A stretch of DNA of 59,859 bases from Candidatus Geothermocultor quzhuomuensis (GCA_015711795.1 JACVJC010000014.1:1-59859), one strand, 5' to 3'. Counted from the stretch's first letter, positions 35,626-46,924 are shown. Translations and numbers: made by a program. Notes: generated by a model not told the origin, from the letters alone.

Positions 35626-36876
35626 TTATTCAATTATTGAAATTCGTGCCCCTAACTTTTCCAACTTTTCTTTAAAATTCTCGTAGCCTCTCTCAATATG
35701 ATAAATATCAGAAACAATCGTCTCACCTTCAGCAGCCAAGCCAGCTAAAACAAGGGCGGCTCCACCTCTCAAATCGGTTGCCTTAACAGGCGCTCCATAA
35801 AGTTTGCTGACTCCTCTTATAATGGCATGATGACCTTCTATCCTCACATCAGTACCCATCCTGTTTAACTCATCAACATAAAGAAAACGGTTCTCAAAAA
35901 CATTCTCAGTTACAATACTTATCCCCTCGGCTAAAGAAAGGAAAACAGTAATTTGAGGTTGCAAATCAGTAGGAAATCCAGGAAATGGAAGAACAGCTAC
36001 ATCTATGGCTTGAGGTCGCTTACTCAAAGAAACAGTAACTTCATTATCTTTTTCACTTATTTTAGCTCCTGCTTCTCTTAGCTTACTTATCACTAATTCC
36101 AAATGCTCTGATCTAGCTCCTTCAACTGTTACCTCTCCATTAGTAATAGCAGCGGCGATTAAAAATGTTCCTGCCTCAATACGGTCAGGAATAACTTGAT
36201 AGTTAACACCTTTTAACCTTCTAACCCCCTTAATCTTTATTGATGTTCCCCCTGCTCCTTTAATCTGAGCTCCCATTTTATTTAAAAAATTAGCTAAGTC
36301 CACAATTTCTGGTTCCCGAGCAGCATTTTCAATTACAGTTTCTCCATCAGCTAAAACAGCTGCCATTAAAATATTTTCTGTTGCCCCCACACTGGGAAAA
36401 TCAAGAGGCACAAGAGTACCCCTTAAACCCTTTGTTTTTGCTTCAAAAAAACCCCCTTTAACTTCAATTTCCGCTCCCATCGACTCTAAGCCCTTGAGAT
36501 GAAGGTCAATTTTACGGCTTCCAATATTACAACCTCCAGGCATAGCAACCTTTGCCTTTCCATATTTGGCTAAAAGGGGGCCTAGAACAATTATTGAAGC
36601 TCTCATCTGGGAAACTAAATCATATGGTGCTTCCGCTTTTGATACTTTTGGGTTAATAAACATCCTATGGTCGCCGTCAAAATCTACCTCGGCCCCCATC
36701 CACCTCAAAACTTCAACCATGGTAAAGACGTCTCTAATCTTAGGAACATTAGAAATAAAACAAGGAGTATCCGATAATAAGGAAGCAGCCATTAACTTTA
36801 AAACAGCATTTTTCGCACCACTTGCTTTGACTTTGCCTTTAAGAGGTTGCCCCCCTTCAATAACAAATTTCCCCAT
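35626..36876 (-). CDS. murA: UDP-GlcNAc 1-carboxyvinyltransferase MurA
   Basis: 416 aa; first committed step of peptidoglycan synthesis (PEP plus UDP-GlcNAc). GQPLKGKVKASGAKNAVLK at the start, catalytic Cys in MPGGCNIGSRKIDLHLKG (so fosfomycin-sensitive type), ATENILMAAVLADGE and RGGAALVLAGLAAEGE. ATG 36876 has CGGAG upstream; the longer frame is not supported. Followed by the fabZ-LCP-ugd genes on the same strand. Confidence 0.96.
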   Translation of the reverse strand: MGKFVIEGGQPLKGKVKASGAKNAVLKLMAASLLSDTPCFISNVPKIRDVFTMVEVLRWMGAEVDFDGDHRMFINPKVSKAEAPYDLVSQMRASIIVLGPLLAKYGKAKVAMPGGCNIGSRKIDLHLKGLESMGAEIEVKGGFFEAKTKGLRGTLVPLDFPSVGATENILMAAVLADGETVIENAAREPEIVDLANFLNKMGAQIKGAGGTSIKIKGVRRLKGVNYQVIPDRIEAGTFLIAAAITNGEVTVEGARSEHLELVISKLREAGAKISEKDNEVTVSLSKRPQAIDVAVLPFPGFPTDLQPQITVFLSLAEGISIVTENVFENRFLYVDELNRMGTDVRIEGHHAIIRGVSKLYGAPVKATDLRGGAALVLAGLAAEGETIVSDIYHIERGYENFKEKLEKLGARISIIE

Positions 36877-37039
36877 CTTTACTCCGAATTTGATGTTTAG
36901 ATAAGAATACCACAAGACAGTAAATAGACTGAAGAGCTGAAGTCTGAAGGCAAGATGAAGCCACTTTAACCTCGGTCAGTTTCCGCTCACTTCAAAATTA
37001 GTGCCACCTTGTTTTGCAAGCCCACTATACCGGTAATAG

Positions 37040-37261
37040 CTAAAGGGCAACGTCATCCTTAACTACTTTAACCGTTTGGGTCTCTCCGTTTTGGGTATCG
37101 GTTTTTTTAAACCAAATATTGTATGCGACAAATGTGAAAGCGCCAACAATAATAACCAGCAAAACAATTTTTAAAACTTTTATTCCCATTTTGCCTTTTG
37201 GAAAATTATTTCTTTTAATATTTTTCCTGTTTTTTAGTAATTGATTGCCTACTTCTTCCAT
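37040..37261 (-). CDS. Small single-helix membrane protein, unknown
   Basis: 73 aa: a basic N-terminal part (KNRKNIKRNNFPKGK), one membrane helix (VLKIVLLVIIVGAFTFVAY) and a short polar tail. No family recognised. An inner ATG (37189) after AAAAGG would give 49 aa and is a credible start. Lies between the ATP synthase genes and murA on the same strand. Confidence 0.5.
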   Translation of the reverse strand: MEEVGNQLLKNRKNIKRNNFPKGKMGIKVLKIVLLVIIVGAFTFVAYNIWFKKTDTQNGETQTVKVVKDDVAL

Positions 37262-37721
37262 GAAAATAACTTTAAAAGAAGAAGCTGAGAATATCTATCG
37301 GGAGTTCTTAATTTCTAAGTGAGCCTACTAAGCAGAAACTTGCCCACCATTTTAGTTCTGAAGGCTTAAGCTCTGAAGTTAGAGCTAGTAAACAGTTAGC
37401 AGTAAATTTTAATTTCAATCCTTACCACTTAATTCTTAGTTCCTTCATTTCATTCAGGAGAAGCCTGTATCTTGTTTTGCTTCTGCTCTATTCGTCTTCA
37501 GCTTTTACTTTTGAATTTTTATCTATCATTTTGATATTTGATTTTTTATTTTTGACTTTCCCTCGCTACTCACTCCTCGCTACTTGTTTGTTTGCCTGTC
37601 AGCCTGCTAATTGCTCTCTGTTATCTGCTCCCTGCTACTTTTTTTGGGAGTGAGTTTAGCCGCGGATTCATCCGAACTTGACAGCCTATAGCTGTGGAGC
37701 ATGTTTACCTACAAAAAGGAG
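37262..37721. repeat. 460-base gap with dense word-like repeats
   Basis: No gene or RNA recognised between atpC and the small membrane protein. The sequence is built of similar words: CTGAAGGCTTAAGCTCTGAAG, AGCTAGTAAACAGTTAGCAG, ATTTTGATATTTGATTTTTT, CTCGCTACTCACTCCTCGCT, AATTGCTCTCTGTTATCTGC. It also has a run CTACTTTTTTTGGG near 37636. One of the longest patches of this repeat type in the window. Confidence 0.65.
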
Positions 37722-38138
37722 TTATTTTTCGGTCTTTCTAGCCAAGCGGAGTCTTAAGGTAGCTTTCTCAAGAGCTCTTTGAGCTTCTTGAATATCCTCG
37801 CCTCTCTCCTGAGCTGAAGCTAATTTTTTTTCTGCTTCTTCCTTAGCTTTTTCCGCTCTTTTTACATCAATCTCTGAAGCTAGCTCTGCAGCATCAGCTA
37901 AAACAGTTACCCTGTCTTCCCGAACCTCCAAATATCCACCATGAACAGCAATATAATCTTGTCTATCCCCAATTTTTAGTCTTAACTCTCCAACTTTTAA
38001 AGTAGTAATTATAGGTATATGGAGGGGAAGAATTCCTAACTCCCCTTCATCACCTTGAGCAACAACCATATCAACTTCTCCAGCATATACTAACTTTTCA
38101 GGAGTAACTATCTCAACATATAGTTTTTTATCTGGCAT
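37722..38138 (-). CDS. atpC: ATP synthase epsilon subunit
   Basis: 138 aa. N-terminal beta sandwich (LYVEIVTPEKLVYAGEVDMV, LGILPLHIPIITTL) and a C-terminal two-helix arm that brakes ATP hydrolysis (AEKAKEEAEKKLASAQERG). Last gene of the ATP synthase operon, 49 bases after atpD. Confidence 0.96.
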   Translation of the reverse strand: MPDKKLYVEIVTPEKLVYAGEVDMVVAQGDEGELGILPLHIPIITTLKVGELRLKIGDRQDYIAVHGGYLEVREDRVTVLADAAELASEIDVKRAEKAKEEAEKKLASAQERGEDIQEAQRALEKATLRLRLARKTEK

Positions 38139-38187
38139 CCCACACCCACTCCCAAAACTGAAAGCTTAAAAGACCTTAATTTCAGCC

Positions 38188-39606
<1,419 letters not shown>

Positions 39607-39884
39607 TTAAAACACCTCCCAAGATTCATAAGTTCTAAACAAATTTCAAATCCTAATTTTCCAATTTCTCAAACAAAAGACACCTGAAGCCTTGGGGCTT
39701 TGCAATTTAAAATTTAATTTTGAATTTCGCCCTTCGTATTCTGAATTTTATTTTGTTTTTGTCATTTGTATTTTTAGTCATTAGTGCATATTTAGAATTT
39801 CAACTGCCATCTTAATCCTTTTGTTCCTACCTAGTATCTACTAACCGACTACCTACTACTTTTTGGTCTACTCTCTGCTCCCTA
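39607..39884. repeat. Word-like repeat patch between atpD and atpG
   Basis: Within the ATP synthase operon. Contains TTTCAAATCCTAATTTTCC, AATTTAAAATTTAATTTTG, TTTAGTCATTAGTGCAT, CCTAGTATCTACTAACC, CCGACTACCTACTAC and CTACTCTCTGCTCCC. No gene, terminator or promoter that I can call. Confidence 0.65.
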
Positions 39885-40775
39885 TCAGGTTTGCTTAATA
39901 TATTTAATCGCTTCAGCACAAGTTACTATTTCCGTAAGTTCCTGGGTAATTTGAGTTTGTCTCGCTTTATTGAAGGACAAGGTCAAACTACGAATCATTT
40001 CTTCAGCATTATCACTTGCTGCCTTCATCGCTGCTCGTCTTGCCGCATGTTCACTAGCAACTGATTCTAAAAGAGCGCGAAAAACGAGAGTTTCAACATA
40101 GGTTGGAATGAGATTAAGCAAAACTTTATTAGCATCAGGTTCAAAAATAAATTCTGCTCTCCTTTCTTCCTCAACTCCCACAGTTACTACCTCTTCCCTA
40201 ATAGGAAGAAGTCGGTGCTCAAGCGGTCTTTGCTCCATTAAAGATTTAAAATGATTAAAAACAAGATAAATCTTATCTGCTTCATAATTTAGGTATAATT
40301 TTATTAAATGATCAGCGATTTCCTTAGCTTCAGTAAAGGTTGGTGCATCTGAGATTGAAGGGTATTCAGCTCTTACTTCCTCCCCTATAAAACGGAAATA
40401 ATTAATTCCTTTTCGCCCAATCAAAATTAAATTAACTTTTCTGCCCCCTTGCTTTTCTCTAGAAATAATTCCTTCAGTTTTTCTAATAATATTGGCATTA
40501 AAAGAACCACAAAGCCCACGATTTGAAGTAAAAGAAACAACAACAACTTTCTCTATTGGGTCATGAACTTCAAGTAAGGGATGGATAACTTCAGTAACAT
40601 GGTAAGCAACATCTGATAAGAAATCCATCATTTTAAAGGTATAAGGGCGAGCTGCTTCAATTCTTTCTTGAGCTCGTTTAATTTTAGCTGCTGCTACCAT
40701 TTCCATAGTTCGAGTAATTTGCTGAGTATTCTTAACACTTTTTATTCTAGCCTTGATTTGGCGCATCTTTAACAT
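39885..40775 (-). CDS. atpG: ATP synthase gamma subunit
   Basis: 296 aa rotor shaft. N-terminal MRQIKARIKSVKNTQQITRT and C-terminal LTLSFNKARQTQITQELTEI are the two long coiled helices inside the alpha-beta ring; FTSNRGLCGSFN is the conserved middle. ATG 40775 or 40766. Follows atpA by 54 bases. Confidence 0.97.
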   Translation of the reverse strand: MLKMRQIKARIKSVKNTQQITRTMEMVAAAKIKRAQERIEAARPYTFKMMDFLSDVAYHVTEVIHPLLEVHDPIEKVVVVSFTSNRGLCGSFNANIIRKTEGIISREKQGGRKVNLILIGRKGINYFRFIGEEVRAEYPSISDAPTFTEAKEIADHLIKLYLNYEADKIYLVFNHFKSLMEQRPLEHRLLPIREEVVTVGVEEERRAEFIFEPDANKVLLNLIPTYVETLVFRALLESVASEHAARRAAMKAASDNAEEMIRSLTLSFNKARQTQITQELTEIVTCAEAIKYIKQT

Positions 40776-40829
40776 TCTTTAGAAACCTCCATATCTTCTC
40801 ATTCACCCCAATAGAAGTCCTTTAATCTT

Positions 40830-42344
40830 TTAAGCAAAGCTCGCCTTAAACTCCTTAATTGCCTTGATTAAATCCTCCTCGATCTTTTCTGAAATCACCT
40901 TTTCTTCTCTAATTTTTTTTAATAATTCAGGATAGTTAGCATCAACAAATTGCAAGAAACTTTCCTCAAATTCCTTAATTTTCTCAACTGGGATGTCATC
41001 AAGATAACCGTTTGTCCCAACATATATTGAAACAACCTGCTTTTCGACGGGCATTGGTTTATATCTTGGTTGTTTAAGTAACTCAACCATTCGTTCCCCT
41101 CGAGCAAGCTGAGCTTGAGTTGCTTTATCAAGCTCCGTTCCAAATTGAGCAAAAGCTTCAAGCTCACGAAATTGAGCAAGGTCTAATCTCAAGCGTCCAG
41201 CAACTTGTTTCATTGCTTTAATTTGAGCAGCACCACCTACTCGAGAAACAGAAATTCCAACATTAATAGCGGGGCGAACTCCAGCATAAAAAAGGTCAGA
41301 TTCTAAGTAAATTTGTCCATCAGTAATTGAAATAACATTAGTAGGTATATAAGCGGAAACATCTCCCGCTTGAGTTTCAATTATGGGAAGAGCGGTTAAA
41401 GATCCTCCACCCTTTTCATTGCTCAATTTGGCAGCTCTTTCCAACAGTCTTGAGTGAAGATAAAAAACATCACCAGGATAAGCTTCTCTTCCCGGAGGTC
41501 TCCTTAAAAGAAGCGAAAGCTGCCGATATGCAACAGCATGCTTGGAAAGGTCATCATAAATAATACAAGCATGTCCACCCTTATCTCTAAAATACTCAGC
41601 CATAGCGCAACCAGCATAAGGAGCTAAGTATTGTAAGGGAGCTGGATGACTAGCTGGAGCACCCACAACAATGGTATAATCCATGGCTCCATACTCCTCC
41701 AAAGTTTCAACCACCTGAGCAATGGTTGAGGCTTTTTGGCCAATCGCTACGTAAACGCAAATAACATCTCCGCCTTTTTGATTAATTATGGTATCAACAG
41801 CAATTGCTGTTTTTCCAGTTTGTCGGTCTCCAATAATAAGTTCTCTTTGACCCCTACCAATAGGAATCATTGCATCGATTGCCTTAATCCCTGTCTGGAG
41901 AGGTTCCTTAACTTGCTGTCTCTCAACTACTCCAGGTGCCTTAATTTCAACTGGATAAAACCATTCCCCTTTAATTGGACCTCGATTATCTAAGGGTTGG
42001 CCCAAAGCATTTACCACTCTTCCAATTAAAGCCTCACCCACAGGAACTTGTAAAATCTTTCCAGTGCACTTGACTATGTCTCCTTCCTGAATTTCAGTTG
42101 TCTCACCAAGGAGAACTGCTCCTACCTCATCCTCTTCCAAGTTAAGAGCTATTCCATATATCCCATGAGGAAATTCTAACATCTCAGATGCCATTGCTCG
42201 CTTTAAACCACTTATCCGAGCAATTCCATCACCAACCTCAATAACTGTTCCAACCTCAGCAACTCCAACTTCAGCTTCAAACCCCTCTAGCTGCTTTTTG
42301 ATAATTGATTCAATTTCTTTAGCACTTATTTTATAGTCCAACAT
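40830..42344 (-). CDS. atpA: ATP synthase alpha subunit
   Basis: 504 aa non-catalytic nucleotide-binding subunit of F1. P-loop [14 protein letters not shown], arginine finger in [32 protein letters not shown] with GAGGGGGTGAA upstream; nine bases after atpH. Confidence 0.98.
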   Translation of the reverse strand: MLDYKISAKEIESIIKKQLEGFEAEVGVAEVGTVIEVGDGIARISGLKRAMASEMLEFPHGIYGIALNLEEDEVGAVLLGETTEIQEGDIVKCTGKILQVPVGEALIGRVVNALGQPLDNRGPIKGEWFYPVEIKAPGVVERQQVKEPLQTGIKAIDAMIPIGRGQRELIIGDRQTGKTAIAVDTIINQKGGDVICVYVAIGQKASTIAQVVETLEEYGAMDYTIVVGAPASHPAPLQYLAPYAGCAMAEYFRDKGGHACIIYDDLSKHAVAYRQLSLLLRRPPGREAYPGDVFYLHSRLLERAAKLSNEKGGGSLTALPIIETQAGDVSAYIPTNVISITDGQIYLESDLFYAGVRPAINVGISVSRVGGAAQIKAMKQVAGRLRLDLAQFRELEAFAQFGTELDKATQAQLARGERMVELLKQPRYKPMPVEKQVVSIYVGTNGYLDDIPVEKIKEFEESFLQFVDANYPELLKKIREEKVISEKIEEDLIKAIKEFKASFA

Positions 42345-42353
42345 TTCACCCCC

Positions 42354-42899
42354 TCACTTCTGAACTAAAATGCTCTCTTTTAACTTATCAAGCCTTTTTC
42401 GGAGGCTTGCATCAATTAGCTTGTCACCTATCCTGATAATAATTCCACCTAAAATATTTTCATTGACCGATGTTTTTAAAACAATTTCTTTTTTTATAAT
42501 TTCTTTTAGTTTTCTTTTTACCTTTAATAATTCATTTTCCTTAAGTGGAAAGGCTGTAGTAACTTCAACTAAAACCTTCTTCCGCCTGGAAGAAATCATT
42601 TTTGAAAACTCTTTAGCTACCTCGAAAAAAGCTTTTTCCCTACCTGCATCAATTAATAAATTTAAAAAATTAGTTACAATGGGGTTGACCTTTTCTTTTT
42701 TTAAAATTTCTTCGAAAATAGCTTTTTTCTTTTCTTTAATTATCCCAGTATTTTCCCATATTTCCTTTAACTTCAACTGAGTTCGAATCATTGATTCAAT
42801 CTTGTAAAGGTCTTTTTCTACCTCGTCAACTATCCCTTCAATTAAAGTTAATTTGAAAAGAGCATCGGCATAATCCTCAGCAATTTTTTTAGTTTTCAT
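42354..42899 (-). CDS. atpH: ATP synthase delta subunit
   Basis: 181 aa stator cap joining F1 to the b subunits. AEDYADALFKLTLIEG at the N-terminus and VNENILGGIIIRIGDKLIDA at the C-terminus are the family signature. Overlaps atpF by 11 bases. Confidence 0.96.
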   Translation of the reverse strand: MKTKKIAEDYADALFKLTLIEGIVDEVEKDLYKIESMIRTQLKLKEIWENTGIIKEKKKAIFEEILKKEKVNPIVTNFLNLLIDAGREKAFFEVAKEFSKMISSRRKKVLVEVTTAFPLKENELLKVKRKLKEIIKKEIVLKTSVNENILGGIIIRIGDKLIDASLRKRLDKLKESILVQK

Positions 42900-43386
42900 A
42901 AGTCTTATTCACCTTAGATAATGATTCCTCAATTAATTTAAGATGTTCGTCTCGGGATAATCTCTTTTGAATTACCTTTGAGGCAACTAAGATAGCAAGT
43001 TCGGTAGTTTTTTCTTTTAAATCCATTAAAGCTTTCTCTTTTTGTCGCTCAATTTCTAATTGAGCTTTTTCCGTTATTTTTTTGGCTTCTGCTTTTGCCT
43101 TCTTTAAAATTTCTTCCCTCATATTTTCAGCTACCTTCTTGCTTTGTTCGATAACCCCATGAGCCTCTTTTCGTGCTTCATTCAGTTGCTTTCGATAATC
43201 CTCTAATAGCCTCTCTGCTTCAGCTTGAGCTTCCTCAGCTTTTTCTAAAGATTCTTTAATTTTTTTCTCTCGCTCCTCCAGCATCTTAATAATTGGTGGG
43301 AAGGCATAGCGCCCAAGCAAGAAAAGAAGAACAAAAAATGAGATAGTAGAATAAATTAATTGATTTAACTCAGGGAAAAGGTGCAT
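42889..43386 (-). CDS. atpF: ATP synthase b subunit
   Basis: 165 aa peripheral stalk: one N-terminal membrane helix (IYSTISFFVLLFLLGRYAF) and a long charged coiled coil (EKAEEAQAEAERLLEDYRKQ). ATG has GGTGATAAAGGA upstream. Only one b-type gene is present, so the stalk is a homodimer. Confidence 0.96.
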   Translation of the reverse strand: MHLFPELNQLIYSTISFFVLLFLLGRYAFPPIIKMLEEREKKIKESLEKAEEAQAEAERLLEDYRKQLNEARKEAHGVIEQSKKVAENMREEILKKAKAEAKKITEKAQLEIERQKEKALMDLKEKTTELAILVASKVIQKRLSRDEHLKLIEESLSKVNKTYEN

Positions 43387-43414
43387 TCCTTTATCACCTC
43401 AATTCTTTTTCTTT

Positions 43415-43657
<243 letters not shown>

Positions 43658-44389
43658 TCAATGTTCAATATAAATAGCCGTTCCAATATAAATGGCAGCT
43701 AAAATAGCAAAAATATAGGCTTGAATAAAACCAACAAAAATCTCGAATAAATACATAATAATAATGGCTGAAAAGGGAAGAACTTTAATCCACCAAGAAG
43801 AAGTAACAGCCATTAAGGTAAAGACAAGTAAAACTGTATGGCCTGCCAACATGTTGGCAAAGAGTCGAACAGCCAAGGAAAGAGGACGAGCAAAATGGCT
43901 GATGATTTCAATAACAAATAATATTGGAGCCATAACAATCGGTACCCCAGAAGGGATAAAACCCTTTAGATACCTAACTATCCCATGTTTTTTAATTCCT
44001 ACCAGATGATAAGCAATAAAAACAATAATTGCCCAAGAAGTTGTTGTCCCAGTCAAACTGGTTGGCGTTTTTGAAGCAGGGATCAAGCCAATTAAATTAC
44101 AAACTAAGATATAGATAAATAAAGTGGCAATAAAAGGGAACCAGGGAAGCCCTTCTTTCCCCATCGTCTCAAGAACCATTTCTTTCCTAATAAAATCTAA
44201 GACTACTTCAATTAGATTTTGAACTCCCGAAGGAACCAGTTTTACCTTCCTAGAAGCAAAAAAAAGAAAAAAGAAGACAATGGCTAAAGCAAACCACATC
44301 CAAACAATGTAATCAGTGATGGACAAATTAATTCCAGCAAGTTCCAACTTTATAAGAACATTGGGTTGAAAGTGCTCCATAAGTTCCAT
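43658..44389 (-). CDS. atpB: ATP synthase a subunit
   Basis: 243 aa membrane stator with ion half-channels. Essential Arg in PLSLAVRLFANMLAGHTVL; C-terminal EIFVGFIQAYIFAILAAIYI is standard. AAGGAG seven bases before the ATG lies within the end of the upstream AtpI-like frame, whose TAA directly abuts this ATG. Confidence 0.97.
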   Translation of the reverse strand: MELMEHFQPNVLIKLELAGINLSITDYIVWMWFALAIVFFFLFFASRKVKLVPSGVQNLIEVVLDFIRKEMVLETMGKEGLPWFPFIATLFIYILVCNLIGLIPASKTPTSLTGTTTSWAIIVFIAYHLVGIKKHGIVRYLKGFIPSGVPIVMAPILFVIEIISHFARPLSLAVRLFANMLAGHTVLLVFTLMAVTSSWWIKVLPFSAIIIMYLFEIFVGFIQAYIFAILAAIYIGTAIYIEH

Positions 44390-44749
44390 TTAGCTATCTC
44401 CTTTCCTTAAAAAATCTTTATCAACATCGATCATCAAAATAATGGTTAAGAGAAAATAAAAAAAGAAAAAAGCAAAGATAAAAATTTTTAAGTCTAAAAA
44501 TTTTTTTGTCCCCCCTAAAGAAAGGAAAAAGAAAGACAAGCTACTAACAAAAAAAATCAAGGAAAACAAGAGAATAGTTGGGAAAGATTTTCCTTTTAAG
44601 CAAAAAGAAAAAAAATAATTTAGCCCAACGATTGATGTTGCACATAAGAAAGGATAAAGAAGATTGAAAAATTTATATCCAAAAAAAAGATAAGAGCTTA
44701 GGGATAAAAGAAGAAAGAAAGCAAATATTAAAATTATGTTCCGCTTCAG
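44390..44749 (-). CDS. AtpI-like subunit I with apparent CTG start
   Basis: Open frame of 119 codons with four hydrophobic segments (IILIFAFFLLLSSLSSYLFF, FLCATSIVGLNYFF, ILLFSLIFFVSSLSFFFL, IFIFAFFFFYFLLTIILM), in the place where the AtpI c-ring assembly factor sits. No ATG, GTG or TTG stands near its head. The codon before CTG 44749 is TAG, and AAGGGGTGA lies six bases before the CTG, so CTG (or an ATT/ATA just inside) should be the start. It begins five bases after the AtpZ stop and ends at the atpB ATG, so translational coupling is likely. Easy to miss in automatic annotation. Confidence 0.7.
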   Translation of the reverse strand: MKRNIILIFAFFLLLSLSSYLFFGYKFFNLLYPFLCATSIVGLNYFFSFCLKGKSFPTILLFSLIFFVSSLSFFFLSLGGTKKFLDLKIFIFAFFFFYFLLTIILMIDVDKDFLRKGDS

Positions 44750-44754
44750 CTAAA

Positions 44755-44985
44755 TCACCCCTTATTATCAGAAAATAATTTTTTTACAAGTTGATAGAAG
44801 TTTTTAAAACCAGCAAGCGTGCCGAGAAGAAAACCAATAATTAGTAGCCAAGGGGAGGTGCCAAGTTTTCCATCAAGCCAGTATCCAAAAAGGGAACCTA
44901 ACAAAACAGAAACTGCAAACTCAATCCCAATTCCACTAAATAAACCAAACTCCCTTAGCCACCTTTTTTTCTCTTCTTTCTTCAT
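44755..44985 (-). CDS. AtpZ/AtpI-family small membrane protein
   Basis: 76 aa, two helices (GIGIEFAVSVLLGSLFGYWL, WLLIIGFLLGTLAGFKNFY) with the conserved G-x-x-x-D loop GYWLDGKLGTSP of AtpZ (AtpI-like, formerly a putative Mg/Ca carrier). First gene of the operon, aiding c-ring assembly. Own promoter at 45004-45032. Confidence 0.9.
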   Translation of the reverse strand: MKKEEKKRWLREFGLFSGIGIEFAVSVLLGSLFGYWLDGKLGTSPWLLIIGFLLGTLAGFKNFYQLVKKLFSDNKG

Positions 44986-45003
44986 TATCTAACATTCCTG
45001 GCT

Positions 45004-45032
45004 ATTATAATAAAATTATTTTTTAAAGACAA
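45004..45032 (-). promoter_or_regulatory. Promoter of the ATP synthase operon
   Basis: Minus strand TTGTCT (45032-45027), 17-nt spacer, TATAAT (45009-45004). Confidence 0.75.
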
Positions 45033-45049
45033 CTAAACCGTTAAATGCT

Positions 45050-45078
45050 TTGTCTTATCACTTATTCTCGGGTATAAT
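45050..45078 (+). promoter_or_regulatory. Promoter of the HTH gene
   Basis: TTGTCT (45050-45055), 17-nt spacer, TATAAT (45073-45078), divergent from the ATP synthase promoter and with the same two boxes. Confidence 0.7.
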
Positions 45079-45106
45079 AAATTAAAAATCAAATCCTTAA
45101 GGGAAA

Positions 45107-45616
45107 ATGGGGAAAAAAAGATATCTTTCAGTTAAAGAAACAGCCAATTTGTTAAATCTTTCAGAAGAAACAGTCAGAAATTACTGTAAAGAAGGAAAAT
45201 TGCCTTTTCAAAAGGTGAAAAATCAACATTTAATCCCTCAAGTTGAGTTGGGAAAGTGGCTAGTCGAAAATGGTTTCTTAATAAAACATCCTGTCTGGGA
45301 TGATTTAGTCTTTAAAATCGAGACAACCTCACTTTCTTTTAATGATAAATCTTCCTTTTTTTATGTTTATGCTAGTGAAGATGAGGGATTCTTTTTTGAA
45401 GTGAGAGTTTTACCCAACATCAAAGGAAAAATTGGTCTAGTTGAAATGCTATCCGCTGTAAAAGATGGAATTAATACCGGAATAAGAGAAAGTTACTTAA
45501 TTATCTTCTCAGAATCGGGAGTAAATTTTGAACCAATTGTTAAAGATAATTTTTTTTCAGGGACAAATTATTCAATCAATGAAGACTTCCCCCCAGGTGA
45601 TGACTTCTTTCAATAA
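45107..45616 (+). CDS. Excisionase/MerR-type HTH protein with C-terminal domain
   Basis: 169 aa. Residues 5-55 form a winged helix of the DNA-binding excisionase type (YLSVKETANLLNLSEETVRN, EGKLPFQKVKNQHLIPQ). The remaining 110 residues form an unassigned domain without recognised motif. It is transcribed away from the ATP synthase operon, 120 bases apart, and could regulate it; no direct evidence. No phage or plasmid genes surround it. Confidence 0.7.
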   Translation: MGKKRYLSVKETANLLNLSEETVRNYCKEGKLPFQKVKNQHLIPQVELGKWLVENGFLIKHPVWDDLVFKIETTSLSFNDKSSFFYVYASEDEGFFFEVRVLPNIKGKIGLVEMLSAVKDGINTGIRESYLIIFSESGVNFEPIVKDNFFSGTNYSINEDFPPGDDFFQ

Positions 45617-45764
45617 TTTTTAGACTTCTTATCTTGTTTTGTTAACCCCAAAACTAACATTTTCAATCAACCTGCTTTTAATAATCTTTTTATCGTAAAG
45701 AGGCGGGATAAAAATTGCTTGCTTTTGGCAACAAGCCCAGTTTAAGAGATAATCGGGTAAAAGC

Positions 45765-45793
45765 TTGTTTAACTTGAATTTTTTTATTATAAT
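45765..45793 (+). promoter_or_regulatory. Promoter of the Glu-rich protein gene
   Basis: TTGTTT (45765-45770), 17-nt spacer, TATAAT (45788-45793). A second TATAAT-like box lies at about 45810. Confidence 0.5.
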
Positions 45794-45844
45794 TATTAAA
45801 AAACTAAATATAATATTACTGGTGCTAAAATTTTAGAGAAAACA

Positions 45845-46582
45845 ATGGATGATAAAGAAATTCCTAAAGATAGATTTGAGGCTGATCCAACTATAAGAAT
45901 AGTGGGAAAACCCGAAGAAGAGCTTCTTCAAAAAGAAAAAAGCATTTCTGAAAAAGTGGAACGAGAGGAAGAACAATTTGAGGAAGAAATATTACCCGAA
46001 GAAACTCCTTCCCTTACTGAACATATTCCAGAATCTCTAGCTAAAGAAGTTAGCGCTGAGTACCCTGAGGAAGAAGCTCAAGAAAAAAAAGAGCTTTATG
46101 AAAAACCGATGTTTCAGGAGCCAACTGTTGAAAGTGTAATTGAGGAAACGGTTTCGAAAGAATCATCCCTAGAAGAGATTCCCCAAGAGCTAATTCCAGA
46201 AGAAGTACTCCCGGAAGAAACACCATCAGAAGAAGTTTCTCAAGAGTCAATCCCAAAAGAGCTTGTTTCCGAGGAAATACCTGAAGAAAAAGTTGTAAAA
46301 GTCGAAGATACTTTGGAAAGAATAACCACTGCTCAGACCCTTGAAGTTACTCCTCAAGAACTTGGTATCCCTTTGCGTCCACAAAGAGGAGACGTTGTTA
46401 CTTATTTCCAGGTTAAAGAGAATGAAAAGGGCAATTTATTTCAATCCCAAGTTTCAGGTGGTCAAATAAGAGAAAAAACTAAAAAGACAACATCTCAAAA
46501 AATTTTGTCAGTGGTTATTGTTATCTTACTCTTTGCCCTCTTTCTAGCCATAGCTTTTGGAGTTTACCGCTTTTTAAAGTAA
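45845..46582 (+). CDS. Glu/Pro-rich protein with C-terminal membrane anchor
   Basis: 245 aa. Residues 1-170 are very acidic and repetitive, with units such as PEETPSLTE, PEEVLPEETPSEE and PKELVSEEIPEE, likely disordered. A short folded-looking stretch (LGIPLRPQRGDVVTYFQVKE) and one C-terminal helix (ILSVVIVILLFALFLAIAFG) follow. No N-terminal signal, so the acidic part should face the cytoplasm. Function unknown. Confidence 0.75.
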   Translation: MDDKEIPKDRFEADPTIRIVGKPEEELLQKEKSISEKVEREEEQFEEEILPEETPSLTEHIPESLAKEVSAEYPEEEAQEKKELYEKPMFQEPTVESVIEETVSKESSLEEIPQELIPEEVLPEETPSEEVSQESIPKELVSEEIPEEKVVKVEDTLERITTAQTLEVTPQELGIPLRPQRGDVVTYFQVKENEKGNLFQSQVSGGQIREKTKKTTSQKILSVVIVILLFALFLAIAFGVYRFLK

Positions 46583-46597
46583 ACTCTTTGAAAAATA

Positions 46598-46924
46598 ATG
46601 ATGAAAAAGAGCTTATTAGTTATATTATTTGCAATATTTTTTTTCTTTATTTCAGGATGTCAAGAAGCTCAAAAGTTACCTGAAGAAAATATTGTCAAAC
46701 CGATAGATTCAGCTATTAAAGCTTCTATTGAGACATCACTTCGCTCTGATTTAACTTTAAGGAATCTTAACATCAGCGTTGTAGTTGAGAAAGGAGTAGT
46801 AACCATTTCAGGGGAAGTAGAGAGTCAAGAATCCTTGCTGAGAGTAATAAATTTAGTGAGAAAAACTGAAGGAGTAAAAGAGGTTAAAAATCAACTTAAG
46901 ATTAACCCAAATTTAAATCCCTAA
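46598..46924 (+). CDS. BON-domain lipoprotein
   Basis: 108 aa. Signal peptide with lipobox FISGC (Cys21), then one BON domain (IETSLRSDLTLRNLNISVVV, GVVTISGEVESQESLLRV, TEGVKEVKNQL), a phospholipid/surface-binding fold often found in stress proteins. Follows the Glu-rich protein by 15 bases. Confidence 0.88.
   Translation: MMKKSLLVILFAIFFFFISGCQEAQKLPEENIVKPIDSAIKASIETSLRSDLTLRNLNISVVVEKGVVTISGEVESQESLLRVINLVRKTEGVKEVKNQLKINPNLNP

Noticed and set aside
45107-45616. Phage excisionase and integrated element
   Set aside because: The HTH is excisionase-like, but there is no integrase, att repeat or phage gene near; the neighbours are housekeeping genes.
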